From: Antilocapra americana | Lineage: Eukaryota > Chordata > Mammalia > Artiodactyla > Antilocapridae | Reading direction: 5' to 3' | Assembly: GCA_007570785.1 (NCBI GenBank) | Contig: ML664175.1 | Location: 8,348,081 to 8,412,080 of the forward strand | DNA length: 64,000 nt | Shown: in pieces, positions 1-10,952 of the stretch | How positions within the stretch are numbered: the first letter of the stretch is position 1 | Layout of the letters: each line of letters begins with the position of its first letter | Translations under genes and position numbers: made by a program | The notes under the pieces: generated by a model | Told to the model about the DNA's origin: nothing | Seen by the model: only the letters and a program-made list of their open reading frames with translations | The model's database searches: none

Positions 1-294
1 GCCATAAGGGTGTCATCTGCATATCTGAGGTTATTGATATTTCTCCCTGCAATTTTGATTCCAGCTTGTGCTTCATCCAGCTCAGCATTTCTCATGAGGT
101 ACTCTGCATATAAGTTAAATAAGTAGGGTGACAATATACAGCCTTGAAGTACTCCTTTCCTGATTTGGAACCAGTCTGTTGTTCCCTGTGCTGGGGTCCA
201 GCCTCGGCGGGGTCCGGGGGTCTTGAGGGATGGGTGGCGTCGGCGGAAGAAGAACTGAGCTGAGTCGGTGTGTGGTGATGGAGCAGTCTCTCTC

Positions 295-324
295 TTTATT
301 GTTGTTGGTTTACAGTTTTTATAG
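295..324 (-). promoter_or_regulatory. LTR core promoter and poly(A) signal
   Basis: On the minus strand a TATA-like CTATAAAA (about 316-324) precedes AATAAA (295-300) by about 20 bases, with a GC-rich stretch (200-245) behind it as candidate R/U5. This is the normal order in a retroviral LTR. Whether it is active is not visible from sequence. Confidence 0.55.
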
Positions 325-657
325 CCAAAAGACATCCTCATTACATCATTACATCACCTATCATTCTATACAATTTTTTGTTTTCTACCTCCCATAACAA
401 CCTTATCATAGAGTTCATTCCCCAAACTCTCATGAAACATTCCCTTTGCAGAAATCAGATTTTTATGTAATTAGATTTAACAATAGTATGTTTACCATTT
501 GAATGTCTTCAGTATACTTCATTCAATCAAGATAAGTACATCAACCTAAGTAGAAAGGTTACATTTCTCTTATCAGGTACAACTATGTAGAAGCTAGAGG
601 GAAGGGCTTAAGCTTGAGACTGTTTATTCTAGTAACCTACTCAAGTTCTTAGGAGAA

Positions 658-712
658 GAGGAAAGAGGACAAAGAGACAGTTTAGAGAGAGGAAAGAGGA
701 CTAAGAGACAGT
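658..712 (-). repeat. 24-bp direct duplication in U3
   Basis: Two 24-bp purine-rich units, 658-681 and 689-712, differ at one base (A/T) and are 31 bp apart start to start. They lie in the U3 part of the LTR. Short direct repeats in U3 are often duplicated enhancer elements in retroviruses; that role is inferred here. Confidence 0.75.
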
Positions 713-1429
713 CAAGCAGCACTGCTTTAGCAATAAAACCCTATTAACCTTATAACTACTAAAATGAATTCCTATGTCTACATTATCCTAAAGCAATCAA
801 TATCTCCAACTATGCTGGCCACAATTATGAGCATTCCTAAGTCTCAATCGAGCCTGATTTCTTCAAGGAAGAGAGCCTCCTCCATGGAGTGGTGGGGGGA
901 GTTGGAGGTGGAAAGATGACCCAAGTAGGAGCCTTTCTGGTGGTGGCTTTGCCATAACCTCCAGAGAACTCTTGGTAAACTCCCCAGTAAGGAGTAGTAA
1001 TCCATTTAAATGTCCCTTTCATTCCTCCATAGCCCCTGGGGAAGGTGATCCACCTTCCCGGATCCTCTGGTCAATAAGGTCTTGGGGGATTATCTCAGGA
1101 CTAATTCTTTCCAACTGTGACTGACCTACTGAGATGAGCCAATGTTCCGAGCATGGACAGAACTTCCAAGAAAAATACCAGGGTGGGGCTTGCCCAGGAT
1201 GCCCCGATAAAGAAAGTCAGCTTTGCAAATACTTTCTTAGTCTCGTGACCTTGTCATCCAAGCAAGGGGGCATCCTGACGACTCCCAGCATCCCTGTCCA
1301 GTTCTAACTGTTGCTTCTTGACCTGCATACAGATTTCTCAGAAGGCAGGTCAGGTGGTCTGGTATTCCCATCTCTTTCAGAATTTTCCACAGCTTGTTGT
1401 GGCCCACACAGTAAAACACTTTGGCATAG

Positions 1430-1840
1430 TCAATAAAGCAGAAATAGATGTTTTTCTGGAACTCTCTTGCTTTTTTGATGACAGTAGATGCTGGCAATTT
1501 GATCTCTGGTTCTTTTGCCTTTTCTAAATCCAGCTTGAACATCTGGAAGTTCATGGTTCACATACTGTTGAAGTCTGGCTTGGAGAATTTTGAGCATTAC
1601 TTTGCTATCTTGTGCAAATTGTGATGATGAGTGAGATGAGTGCAATTGTGTGGTAGTTTGAGCATTCTTTGGCATTGCCTTTCTTTGGGATAGGATGTAA
1701 ACTGACCTTTTCCAGTCCTGTAGCCACTGCCGCATTTTCCAGATTTGCTGACACATTGAGTGCAGCACTTTCACAGCATCATCTCTTAGGATTTGAAATA
1801 GCTCAACTGGAATTCCATCACCTCCACTAGCTTTGTTCAT
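1430..1840 (-). pseudogene. BovB reverse transcriptase fragment, broken
   Basis: A 136-residue minus-strand frame carries the BovB RT N-terminal region: a GDGIPVELFQIL block near the start and a LPDVQAGFRKGKRTRDQIA block near residue 100. The middle reads out of frame compared with other BovB copies (roughly residues 50-75, around 1640-1690), so small indels have been corrected only by chance. The catalytic aspartate box is not included. Non-functional relic of a retrotransposon gene. Confidence 0.8.
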
Positions 1841-1955
1841 AGTGATGCTTCCTAAGGACCACTTGACTTCACATTCCAGGATGTCTGGCTCTAGGTGAGT
1901 GATGACACCATCATGATTATCTGGGTCCTAAAGTTTTTTTTTGTATGGTTCTGGA

Positions 1956-2495
1956 AACTTCAATCTGAGTCAACTCAAGAAAGAGGAAGAACATCATTTA
2001 ATAAAGGGAGAGGAGATAAGAATAAAGTCAAGGCAGGTCCTCTCTATATTCCATGTGCTTTAGACAAAGAAAATTAATCTAGAACTAACATTTTCCATTG
2101 AAAATCTAATTTCAGAAGAGGAAAATACACTTGTCTGCAGAAATGTGACCCCATCCCTTCCATCATTTTGGTTTGTGGAATATTCTTTGGAGGAGACATA
2201 GCCCAAAAGCAAGGATTCATGATATTGGTATCACAAGCTATGAGATAAGGAATATTCAAAAGTTCAAGAATTAAGCAACAGGAGAATTAGGGAAATAGCT
2301 TTGCCTGTCAGTCTCTGAATTATTGCCTCAGGCTATTTAGAATTCTAATAAAATTCTACGCCTAGAAATCTTAAAATATATGTTGCATTGGTAAGTATAA
2401 CTCAGTGTAATATATCATTCCAAGGTTATATAAAGCCAGTTAGATGAATATGTATTTCTTATTCTAGGTATTTTACGGTGGGAAGAGTCAACATC
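1956..2495. other. Unassigned A/T-rich sequence
   Basis: No repeat family, exon-like frame or RNA gene recognised. Short frames here have no sequence support. Confidence 0.6.
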
Positions 2496-2501
2496 AATGG
2501 T

Positions 2502-2727
2502 GTGTGTGCACTCAGATACTCAGTAATGTCTGACTCTTTGAAACCCCATGGACTGCAGCCCACCAAGCTTCTCTGTCCATGGGATTTTCTAGGCAAGAAT
2601 ACTGGAGTATGTTGCCATTTCCTATTCCAGGAGCTCTTCCTGATCCGGGAATCAAACTCATGTGTCTTGTATCTCCCACACTGGAAAGTGGATTCTTTAT
2701 TATTGTGCCTCCTGGGAAACCCACACG
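2502..2727 (-). mobile_element. Bov-tA SINE, antisense
   Basis: Contains the antisense SINE landmarks CCCCATGGACTGCAGCCCACC, GGCAAGAATACTGGAGT and the terminal cctgggaaaccc (reverse of the tRNA-like head). A 6-bp direct repeat AATGGT (2496-2501, 2728-2733) is a plausible short TSD. The start carries a (TG)n stretch. Confidence 0.9.
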
Positions 2728-2803
2728 AATGGTAACGTGTGTTAAATTATGAAAGAGCCCTCTTTTCTTGTGATTGAACTAGTTTTCCAGATTGGAGTTT
2801 CTC

Positions 2804-3027
2804 AAACTATAATGTGATAATTAACATGTTTCAATGTGAAATCAATCACCAGCCCAGGTTTGATGATTGGGGCTGGTGCACCGGGATGACCTAGAGAGAG
2901 GGAATCAGGAGGGAGGAGGGAGGAGGGTTCTGGAAGGGGAACATATGTATACCCATGGCAGATTCATGACAATGTATGGCAAAACCAACACAATAAAGAA
3001 AATTTAAAAAAAAAAACTATAATGTGA
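2804..3027 (+). mobile_element. Severely 5'-truncated young L1 3' end with 14-bp TSD
   Basis: About 196 bp (2818-3013) of the ruminant L1 3' UTR ending in AATAAAG and an A-tract. The same wording closes the larger L1 at 40213-42694. It is bounded by a perfect 14-bp repeat, AAACTATAATGTGA, at 2804-2817 and 3014-3027. The perfect TSD and preserved A-tail suggest a fairly recent event. Confidence 0.95.
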
Positions 3028-3117
3028 ATTGGATTTCTCTATGGATAAACTTTTTAGATACATTTTAAAAATGCACATCTCCACATATAGCCTTATTGAG
3101 ATTGAAGCCCAGAAACA

Positions 3118-3314
3118 TGTTAAGAAACAGTCTATGCGACCCTATGGACTGTAGTTCTCCAGGCTCTTCTGTCCATGGAATTCTCCAAGCAAGAATACTG
3201 GAGTGGATAACCATTTCCTTCTCCAAGGGATTTTCCTGACCCAGGGATTGAACCCAGGTCTCCTGCATGGCAGGCAGATTTTTTTTTACTGTCTGAGCCA
3301 CCAGGGAAGCCCCT
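3118..3314 (-). mobile_element. Bov-tA SINE, antisense
   Basis: Antisense Bov-tA from the 3' arm to the head (gagccaccagggaagccc at about 3294-3311). A T-run interrupts the tRNA-derived part near 3280-3290. AGAAACA at 3111-3117 and 3315-3321 is a plausible 7-bp TSD. Confidence 0.9.
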
Positions 3315-3321
3315 AGAAACA

Positions 3322-5911
3322 CACAGGTGATGCAGGCAGCTGGTGGCCCACACTTTGAGAAGTAATACATTGTACATATTCTCTGTGCCACATCACTTAT
3401 ACCTAAACTGGAGCAAGTCTTCCAACTTCTTCTACATAAAACCATTAAAGTTTAAACAGCTTCCAGAAAGCTATGTCTTAACACATTTTGGCTAGAAAAT
3501 TTAAGTTCTGCTAGAGAAGCAATTAAAACAGTACTTGACCATGGGAGCTGTAAACATTGTGACTGAGAATTAAAAGATATTAGAGGTTTGCTTAATAATA
3601 TCTGTCTTACTGACCAATTCAAGTGTAATTAAACTCTATCACATCAAAGAGAATTTGGTAACCGAATCATTCTGGAACTACTGAACAAGGCAAAAGTCTT
3701 TACTCATGACTTGAGGCTGCTGCTTTTAAACATTCCAGAAGTTATTTGACAGATTAAATGATCCTAACCATTCACACAAACAGCCTACCTTTTCGTAACT
3801 GCCCTGTCTCTACTAGCTCATCCTCCTCCAGGTTCCACATCAGCTTCCCAATGGTCCTCTACTTGTCCCACAGGCATCAGACTTTATCATGCAAATCAGC
3901 TTCCCTGTCATTCAACATCCCCATCCTTAGTGGAACTCCTGCCCACACAATTTCCTTACTATTCAAGGCCACTACCCACTCAGCAACCCATCATGCTCCC
4001 AAGTCTACTCAGCATTTGCAAATCCTACTCCGTTTCTCTGTCCACATGATAAACTCAGTTCCCTCCAACCCATTTCTGGGTTGTGCCACAAAGACTGGCA
4101 TCCTCAGGCCATCAGCCTAGTAAGCAACCCCCAGAAAAAGTTCATCAAGGTAGCCTTCTGATGAAGGAAGGAAGGACAGGCTTGTTAAAAAGATATGAAC
4201 ACAGAGCAGCAGGGGTCTTCAAGCTAATGTCAGGATAAGGAGCACAGGACCACTGTTGACTGGAGGCTGGCAAATACAATTCTGGCCATCATTAGCCCAC
4301 AGGAGTCAACAGAAGTCCATCACTGGGCAAGCCTGAGTGAACTGTTTTTAATGTGAAGATAAATTCATTTGATAAAATATTTTATTTTCTCTTTAGTAAT
4401 CTACTTCATTAATAAATCTATATTAACCCTATGAAAATTAGCATTGAAAAAGACTACTTTGGGCTAAAAAGAATTTTTTTAACTCTGTAAAGAAGTTCAG
4501 GCTGTCTGAAAATTTTCTGGCTCTAATCAAGCCAGCTTAAGAGGGAGCAATGTGTCACCAGAGGTCAGCTGGTTGTAACTTCTGAATTTTTCTCCAAACT
4601 CCTTTTAGTATTTCCTCAACATGCTCTAGGTTTTTGTCCTGCTAAATATAATGATTTTGATATGTATTATCCTTACAATTTTTGAAATGTTGGAAATCTC
4701 TCTCAGTTAGTACTATCTTTGGAGATTCTTTATTTTCTGCCATTGATATAATATACCCGTTTCTTTTGTTTACCTGAACAATCTCAGCCTTACCAGGAAC
4801 TTTTCTTACTCTTAAGGACAAAAAGAAATAAAGTGAAGCAGAGCCTTCCCAGCTGGTTGTCTAAGCTACTGACTAATACAACAAATCAAGAGCAAAAGCT
4901 TGAAAATACCTGTTCTATTTCCTCAAATAAATAGTTCTTCATACACTTGAAAACACATGATTCTCATTGACCTTCTATTTCCCTTGCCAGCCCACCAACT
5001 CACTTAAAATATAAACCATTTATTGCATAGATTAAAATATATGTTTGGCCAAAACACATTTCCCAAAACCTACCTGTGCCTACAAAGAGTTTATAGAAAC
5101 AACTGAGCTGGCTTAAAATAAGCACACGTGCCACCTTTTAAGACTGAAAGTTTCATACAGATTTTGTTGTGTTTTCTCTCAAATTTTGCCTTCAGTTTAC
5201 AGTTCATATTTCTTTTAAAATGCAACAGTTGTTGCAGATAGGGTAAGCTATCAGTGAGTATTAACCAATACTCTTTTTGCAGAGGACCACCAGCTTAAGC
5301 ACAATGGTTCAAATAATCAAATCCTAAGAACATAGGTAATGTTTGCTTACAGATCAGCTGGGTTTATGGATTCAGAGTAGTAGGACTTCATCTCCTGCTC
5401 AACTTCCCTCTGAGTAGTAGTCTCCTTCTCTCAGACAGAGACATAGCTGCTGCCTGCTCTGAGGTTATATTCTAAGAGCTCACAGTCTAAGGAGGAGGGA
5501 GTTACAAGTTTACTATGATTGAAATGACCAGAACAGGGCTGACTAGTTCCTCAAAAGGAAGGAAGTGCCATTGAAAGGATGGGGAGGAGGAAACAAGCTG
5601 GGCAGAGGGAAAGCCATCAGGACAACTGCCTAAGATAAGGTCTTGTGTCTGAATAGTCAAGTGAGATTAACTGACCAATCAGCATGAATTTTCCTTGCCA
5701 CCTGCCACAGCTGATACATATGTAGAAAAAGATTAAAATATTAAAGCCTGAATATATATGCATTCCTTTATTACTCTTAATGAGCGATATTTGGGGATTT
5801 CGACTTTGTTTTTTCCTAGATTCTTGAGTTCTAAAAAGTTGTGTATCTTTCCATCCATTGCCTGGCAGAAAAACAGGAAGCTGACTAGAAGGTACAGAGG
5901 CAAATATTCTT
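3322..5911. other. 2.6 kb without recognised gene or young repeat
   Basis: Moderately A/T-rich. The longest plus frame (3758-4120, 120 codons) begins at an arbitrary ATG, is rich in Ser, His and Pro, has no motif and no splice context, so I do not call it. Around 5450-5500 the words gagctcacagtctaagg resemble a common ancient-repeat segment, too short to assign. Confidence 0.55.
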
Positions 5912-6123
5912 GTTGTGCTTGTTTAGTTGCTAAGTTACGTGACTCTTCTGCGACCCCATGGACTGTAGCCCGCCAGTCTCCTCTGTTCATGGGATTTCCC
6001 AGGCAAGAACACTGGAGTGGGTTGCCATTTCCTTCTCCAGGAGATCTTCCTGACCCAGGGATCAAATCTGTGTCCCCTAAATTAGCAGTTGCGTTCTTTA
6101 CTCCTGAGCCAACAGGGAAGCCC
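5912..6123 (-). mobile_element. Bov-tA SINE, antisense
   Basis: Full-length antisense copy: 3' arm (gtttagttgctaagttacg), CCCCATGGACTGTAGCCCGCC, ccaggagatcttcctgaccc and terminal aacagggaagccc. No clear TSD seen. Confidence 0.93.
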
Positions 6124-7370
6124 TGATTATTAGACTCACATACACGTCTTACAAAAAGAATTCATAAATCCAACAATCTACTTTCCTTAGCACTGGGATG
6201 TGGCCCCCAAAACTGTCTCACTCTCAAAGTCTAATATTTAGTTCAACTGATTGCTTCTCCATAGTTAATTACTTAATGATCAGTTATTTTGAAAACAGAC
6301 TTTCATTAACAATTAATAAACTCATTGATGACTTTATATATAAAGTATTACAAGGTCACAGAATCCCTTTTCACAAAATATTACTTTATAAAAATAGCTA
6401 CTTAACTGTGATAATTATTTTTTAAACCACAATTATAGGAAATAAAATATGTCTATTAAGAATGCAACTTCCTTTCTACACAAAACACAGGTTTGTATGA
6501 ATGTAATTTTTACAATATTGCAAAAGGTGCAATAAAGTAGATTTATGTACCCGTACTTAGTTAATAAAAGCTCCAAGTATTTTGTTCATGTGCTTCTCCA
6601 CAACTGATCCATGATTTTCTCTGGTAGACCAGGAATAAAGGAGGAAAAATCAATTTCTAGCATCTGTTACAGAAAATCCACCTACAAACCCACTATTTCA
6701 GAGAGTCACTTTGGTATATCACTGCCTATACTCTAAAATCTGGTATAAGAATTTAAGGGACTGGTATGATTTGTGTGTTAAGTGAGGAATAAGTCTTTAT
6801 TCTGTAAATGGCCATCTGGAAAGCCTGGCTATAAATATACATATTTAGAATTATAGATTCTTTAAAATAAACATCACTGTACTCCAGCCCAAGAACAACT
6901 GCAAAAAAAATACTTGGCTTTAAATGCAGAAAACTGAGCTTCCTAATGACAGCCCCAAAACACTTAATGAAACACATAAAATGTTTGAATGCAAACCCTG
7001 AAAGTGCTTCATAGAGAATTTGAGAATGAAAATGAATCTCTGATATTTGTTCTGTGCTCTAGAAAACAATCTTTGATCATACATGTAATAAAAACATAGC
7101 TATAAAATATGAATGTTTAAACTAGGTCGTTCCTAAGGCCCCCCCAAATATTCTTTGGTTCTGTAATTGTTTATGCACTATTCTTTATCTCTGGTTTTCC
7201 TGTTTAGGACCTAGAAATAAATTCAACTATCCTTAGAGACAAAACATAAAGCTAACTTTATCAATTTTAGTTTTTGTTTATAATGTCATTACACAATGCC
7301 ATTGAAGTTATATTTAAGGGAAAAAAATGACAGCAATATACGTTTTGTCCGCTTTGGTTTACTTATTTAC
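6124..7370. other. Unassigned A/T-rich sequence
   Basis: Many short A- and T-runs; no repeat family, exon or RNA gene recognised. Confidence 0.55.
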
Positions 7371-7575
7371 AGGTGGCGCTAATGGTAAACAACCCGTATG
7401 CCAATGCAGGAGACATAAGAGATGCGAGTTCGATCCCTGGGTTGGGAAGATCCCCTGGAGAAGAGCACAGCAACCCACTGCAGTATTCTTGCCTGGAGAA
7501 TCCCATGGACAGAGGAGCCTGGTGGGCTACCCGTTCATGGGGTCACAAAGAGTCGGGTACAACACATGTAGGCCT
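7371..7575 (+). mobile_element. Bov-tA SINE, sense
   Basis: Sense copy with a diverged head, the tRNA-type B-box region (gagttcgatccctgggttgg), ccactgcagtattcttgcc and the tail ggggtcacaaagagtcgg. The two open frames across it are chance frames through a SINE. Confidence 0.93.
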
Positions 7576-8398
7576 AGAATCATGATCTTGTTGGGATTAT
7601 GAAGTGAGGGATGAGTTTGAGAATGATGGGAAAGGGAAGAAAAAGAGGAAGAAACAAAAGCCCCTGCTTTATTTGGAAATAAATAGTTTTGATTTTGACA
7701 AACTTACAAAATACACAGCAGTTTCTCAGTGCATAATTTAGTAAATTACTGACTAAAGTATACCTGTATTTGGAGATAAATTCCCTAAATTAACAAAATT
7801 AATCCCAGGATTCAGAAAGTATTTTAAAGGAATTAAGCCTAAAATTTTACTTTTAAAAAAAGCACACACACAAAAAATCCTTTGTGTGGAATATTTCAAT
7901 TTTAAGGTAAACCTTGCTAGCCGATTGTATTTGCACAGTAGCTTGTCAAAACAGTGGCCTATAAGAAAAAATTCCTAAGAAAATAATGCAGAAAAACACA
8001 TTATATCAAATCTGCCAAACAAGATTCTCATGAGTTTCTGCTGAGTGCTTAATACTGTACCAGGTTTTATGCTTACCTAGCCATTTGCTCCAAATAAATA
8101 TAAAGCAGAAGTGACACCAATTACCAATTCTTGAATACATAGAACAAGCTATGAATTTTCACTCCCCAAAGCATCAGAATCAAAGCAGAGGTGACAAATT
8201 CATAGCCCAAGCTGCATATGTGAAAACTAAAATCAATAACCACTCTAATTTTGCTGTTTCCCAGTATGGGTTCTTCACCTCTTATACCTTCCTGAAGGCT
8301 CAGCACAAATCAAGATGTGTGACAGTGATGATCCGAAGCCAGTCTGAATACCAGAACAGCTGCCAGTGGGAATCTGGCCTCAGTCACACTTTAGCAGG
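7576..8398. other. Unassigned sequence
   Basis: Nothing recognised apart from a short CA-rich stretch near 7862-7875. Confidence 0.55.
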
Positions 8399-8495
8399 AG
8401 TGCCTGGGAAATCCCATGGGCAAAGGAGCCTGGCAGGCTACAGTCCATGTGGTCGTAACAGTCAGACACAATCGAGCAACTGAACAGCAACAACA
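8399..8495 (+). mobile_element. Bov-tA SINE 3' fragment
   Basis: Only the 3' half remains: cccatgggcaaaggagcctgg, ggctacagtccatgtggtcg and gtcagacacaatcgagcaactg. The tRNA-derived head is absent. Confidence 0.85.
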
Positions 8496-8810
8496 AAAGA
8501 CAAACTGGTACTGATCTAAATCCCAGGAGTTTGGCCAGAGAATGAGCAGTTTCAGGCATCCACAGGCAGGATGTCTCTTAGACCACAGCCTCCCACCAGA
8601 TCCTCCAGAATCAGTTGACTGTTACCCAGCGGACAGGCTACCAAGAACAGTGGTCCACAGTTGAGTTTTCCAATCATATTCCCTCCCAGAGACTGGAGTT
8701 ACAACAGGGAGAAAAAGGGTTATCAACTCATTAATTCCTCTCTGCCTTCTCGCTCAAAGTTTCCCCAAAGCTGTGATCTCATATCTTGTAGCCAAGCCAT
8801 AAAAACACTG

Positions 8811-8836
8811 TTAGTTGCTCAGTCGCGTCTGACTAC
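8811..8836 (-). mobile_element. 26-bp Bov-tA/BovB 3'-terminal scrap
   Basis: The word ttagttgctcagtcgcgtct is the extreme 3' end (antisense) of Bov-tA/BovB and stands alone in otherwise unassigned sequence. Too short to separate the two families. Confidence 0.55.
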
Positions 8837-8954
8837 TATTCTCATTGAAATAGGCTTTTTCATAGTGTGCTGGTAAGACTTTAATTGGACTCAGTCTTTC
8901 ATCTTGAAAGAGATGCATGCACACTGACATATTAATTTCATGTTAAAAAACTTA

Positions 8955-9168
8955 AGTGAAAGTGGAGTTGCTCAGTCGTGTCTGCATCTTTGTGACCCCA
9001 TGGACTGTAGCCTACCAGGCTCCTCCAGCCATGGGATTTTCCAGGCAAGAATACTGGAGTGGGTTGTCAATTCCTTCTCCAGGACATCTGCCCAACCCAG
9101 GGATTGAACCTGGGTCTCCCACCTTGTAGGCAGACACTTTACCATCTGAGCCACCAGGGAAATCCTAG
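8955..9168 (-). mobile_element. Bov-tA SINE, antisense
   Basis: Complete antisense copy close to the consensus (gttgctcagtcgtgtctgc to gagccaccagggaaatcc). AAAACTTA at 8947-8954 and 9169-9176 is a possible 8-bp TSD, although low in complexity. Confidence 0.93.
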
Positions 9169-9176
9169 AAAACTTA

Positions 9177-10371
9177 CCCTAAGGCAATTATTGGAGATTT
9201 GATGGAAGCTCTATGTAAAAAGCTCTTTAGAGTGCTAATTAAACTATTATTTATGAGATAAAAGACTTGAAAACAAAATAGTGATTTAATAAATTGTACA
9301 AGATCAACAAAATAAGTATTACTAAGCATAAAAATATACTAAAATACTTCTGAACAATAGTTAACACATGGGAAAATGTTGATAATTCAAGTGAAAAAAC
9401 TCAGAAGCAAATAGTTTAATTATTTCAGAAATACATGTTTCAAACACATTTGTGCATAAGGAAAAGACTAAACACATACACAAAATATTTAGTATTGAGA
9501 CCTTCTGTTTAACAGAATTAATCATTGATTTAATTTGTGTCTATTAATATTTTTTCAAAATTTGCCAATCTATTTCAAATGAACATGACTAATGACTGGC
9601 ACGTGTTTTTTCATTATTTGTTTAATGAAAATAATTTTTAAGTATGGGTAAGAAATGACTCTCAAAACAAAAAATTCAGAGACCAAAATATCATGCTTTC
9701 TCCCCAAGATTTGTATATTGGAAGCTGGATGCAGTACCCTCCAAATTCTAAGGGGAAACCTAGAAGCCAGGGCAAAGGAAGGGTGGGTTCTTCAGAGAAC
9801 CCAGAGAAGCCTTCACCTGCTCTCTGCAGGTGCTGCTCTGCTTCCATCACCAGTACCTCGGGTCCAGTGCCTATGCATCCAGAGTTTAACAGAATTCAAA
9901 AATTCTTCTGGAGACTTCTGCTAAGATTATAGCATTAATTGATGCTATGCAATTGTCTTTTGTAGGAAAATCCAAGATTGCATATTCATAGAAACAGACT
10001 TCAGTGGTGATATACAAGCTTTCCATTCACACAGTCAAATAGAGTGTCAAGAAGATAGTCATCTACCACAAGATACACTTCTGGCTCCAGAGATATTTTT
10101 CAGTTGTCTGTCAAAATAATCTTATAGCTGTCCAATTAGATTTGTGTTCTTAGCCCAATCCCAGGGCCAGAGAGAAGTGTTGGGAAGCTTAGAAGGACAA
10201 ATCCGTATCAGACTAGGATGTCTGTCTGCACTAGACCTAGGCTAGTGCTGAAGACTTCTGGCATGCCCATGAAATCAGAGCCAGTAGAATTCCCTTCATG
10301 TGATGCTGAAAACACTCTCCAAATTCATGTTCCTTAATACCTAGCCCCCCAGCACCACTCCAGCAATGATA
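9177..10371. other. Unassigned sequence
   Basis: A/T-rich to about 9650, then more mixed. Overlapping frames on both strands near 9655-9932 have no domain or splice support. Confidence 0.55.
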
Positions 10372-10952
10372 GGTACGAAATCACTGCAAATGGTGACTGC
10401 AGCCATGAAATTAAAAGATGCTTTCTCCTTGGAAGAAAAGTTATGATCAACCTAGATAGCATATTAAAAAGCAGAGACATTACTCTGCCAAAAAAGGTCC
10501 ATCTAGCCAAAGCTATGGTCTTTCCTGTAGTCATGTATGGATATGAGAGTTGGACTATAAAGAAAGCTGAGCGCCAAAGAATTGATGCTTTTGAACTGTG
10601 GTGTTGGAGAAGACTCTTGAGAGTCCCTTGGACTGCAAGGAGATCCAACCAGTCCATCCTAAAGGAAATCAGGGCTGAATATTCATTGGAAGGACTGATG
10701 CTGAAGCTGAAGCTCCAATACTTTGGTCACCTGATGCGAAGAACTGACTCATTTGAAAAGATCCTGATGTTGGGAAAGATTGAAGGCAGGAGGAGAAGGG
10801 GACAACAGAGGATGAGATGGTTGGATGACATCACCTACTCAATGGACATGAGTTTGAGCAAGCTCTGGGAGTTGGCGATGGACAGGGAGGCCTGGTGTGC
10901 TACAGTTCATGGGATTGCAAAGTGTCAGACATGACTGAGCGACTGAACTGAG
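10372..10952 (+). mobile_element. BovB LINE 3' end, sense, 5'-truncated
   Basis: About 580 bp from the region just after the RT (aaatcactgcaaatggtgac) to the element's terminus (gactgagcgactgaactgag). It parallels 30833-31400 in the longer sense copy. No confident TSD. Confidence 0.95.
10443..10934 (+). pseudogene. BovB ORF C-terminal region, 5'-truncated
   Basis: A 163-residue uninterrupted frame covers the post-RT C-terminal part of the BovB protein: [15 protein letters not shown] near the start, [19 protein letters not shown] near residue 27, then [20 protein letters not shown] and the basic stretch [15 protein letters not shown] before the stop. The endonuclease and the RT catalytic core were never copied, so it is dead on arrival. 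The intact frame over 490 bp suggests limited age. Confidence 0.88.

Larger units (their letters stand above)
189..1290 (-). mobile_element. Solo LTR of an endogenous retrovirus (class II/ERVK-like)
   Basis: A 1102-bp insertion in the BovB. It starts TGCTGGG and ends CCCAGCA, a perfect 7-bp terminal inverted repeat, and is flanked by the 6-bp duplication TCCCTG (183-188 and 1291-1296). Six-base duplications are typical of betaretrovirus-like (class II) integration. The polyadenylation signal reads AATAAA on the minus strand at 295-300, so U5 is at the left and U3 at the right. No gag, pol or env sequence lies between, so this is a recombined solo LTR. A BTLTR1-type ruminant LTR is my best guess at the name, not verified. 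Confidence 0.88.
1..1955 (-). mobile_element. BovB (RTE-clade) LINE, antisense, interrupted by a solo LTR
   Basis: Reverse-complement BovB in two blocks, 1-188 and 1291-about 1955. The first begins mid-element, so the 3' part lies outside the window. The second runs through the reverse transcriptase (RT) region and stops near 1955, so the copy is 5'-truncated. Wording matches the other antisense BovB copies at 15999-17430 and 51523-53233, and joins cleanly once the LTR at 189-1290 is removed. RTE elements move by target-primed reverse transcription using their own endonuclease and RT. This copy cannot: its frame is broken repeatedly. Confidence 0.93.

Noticed and set aside
189..1290. A longer endogenous provirus
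   Set aside because: Only one LTR is present with matching TSDs on both sides; no internal viral sequence lies between or beside.
3758..4120. 120-codon plus-strand frame
   Set aside because: No domain, no splice or start context, composition like random pyrimidine-rich DNA.
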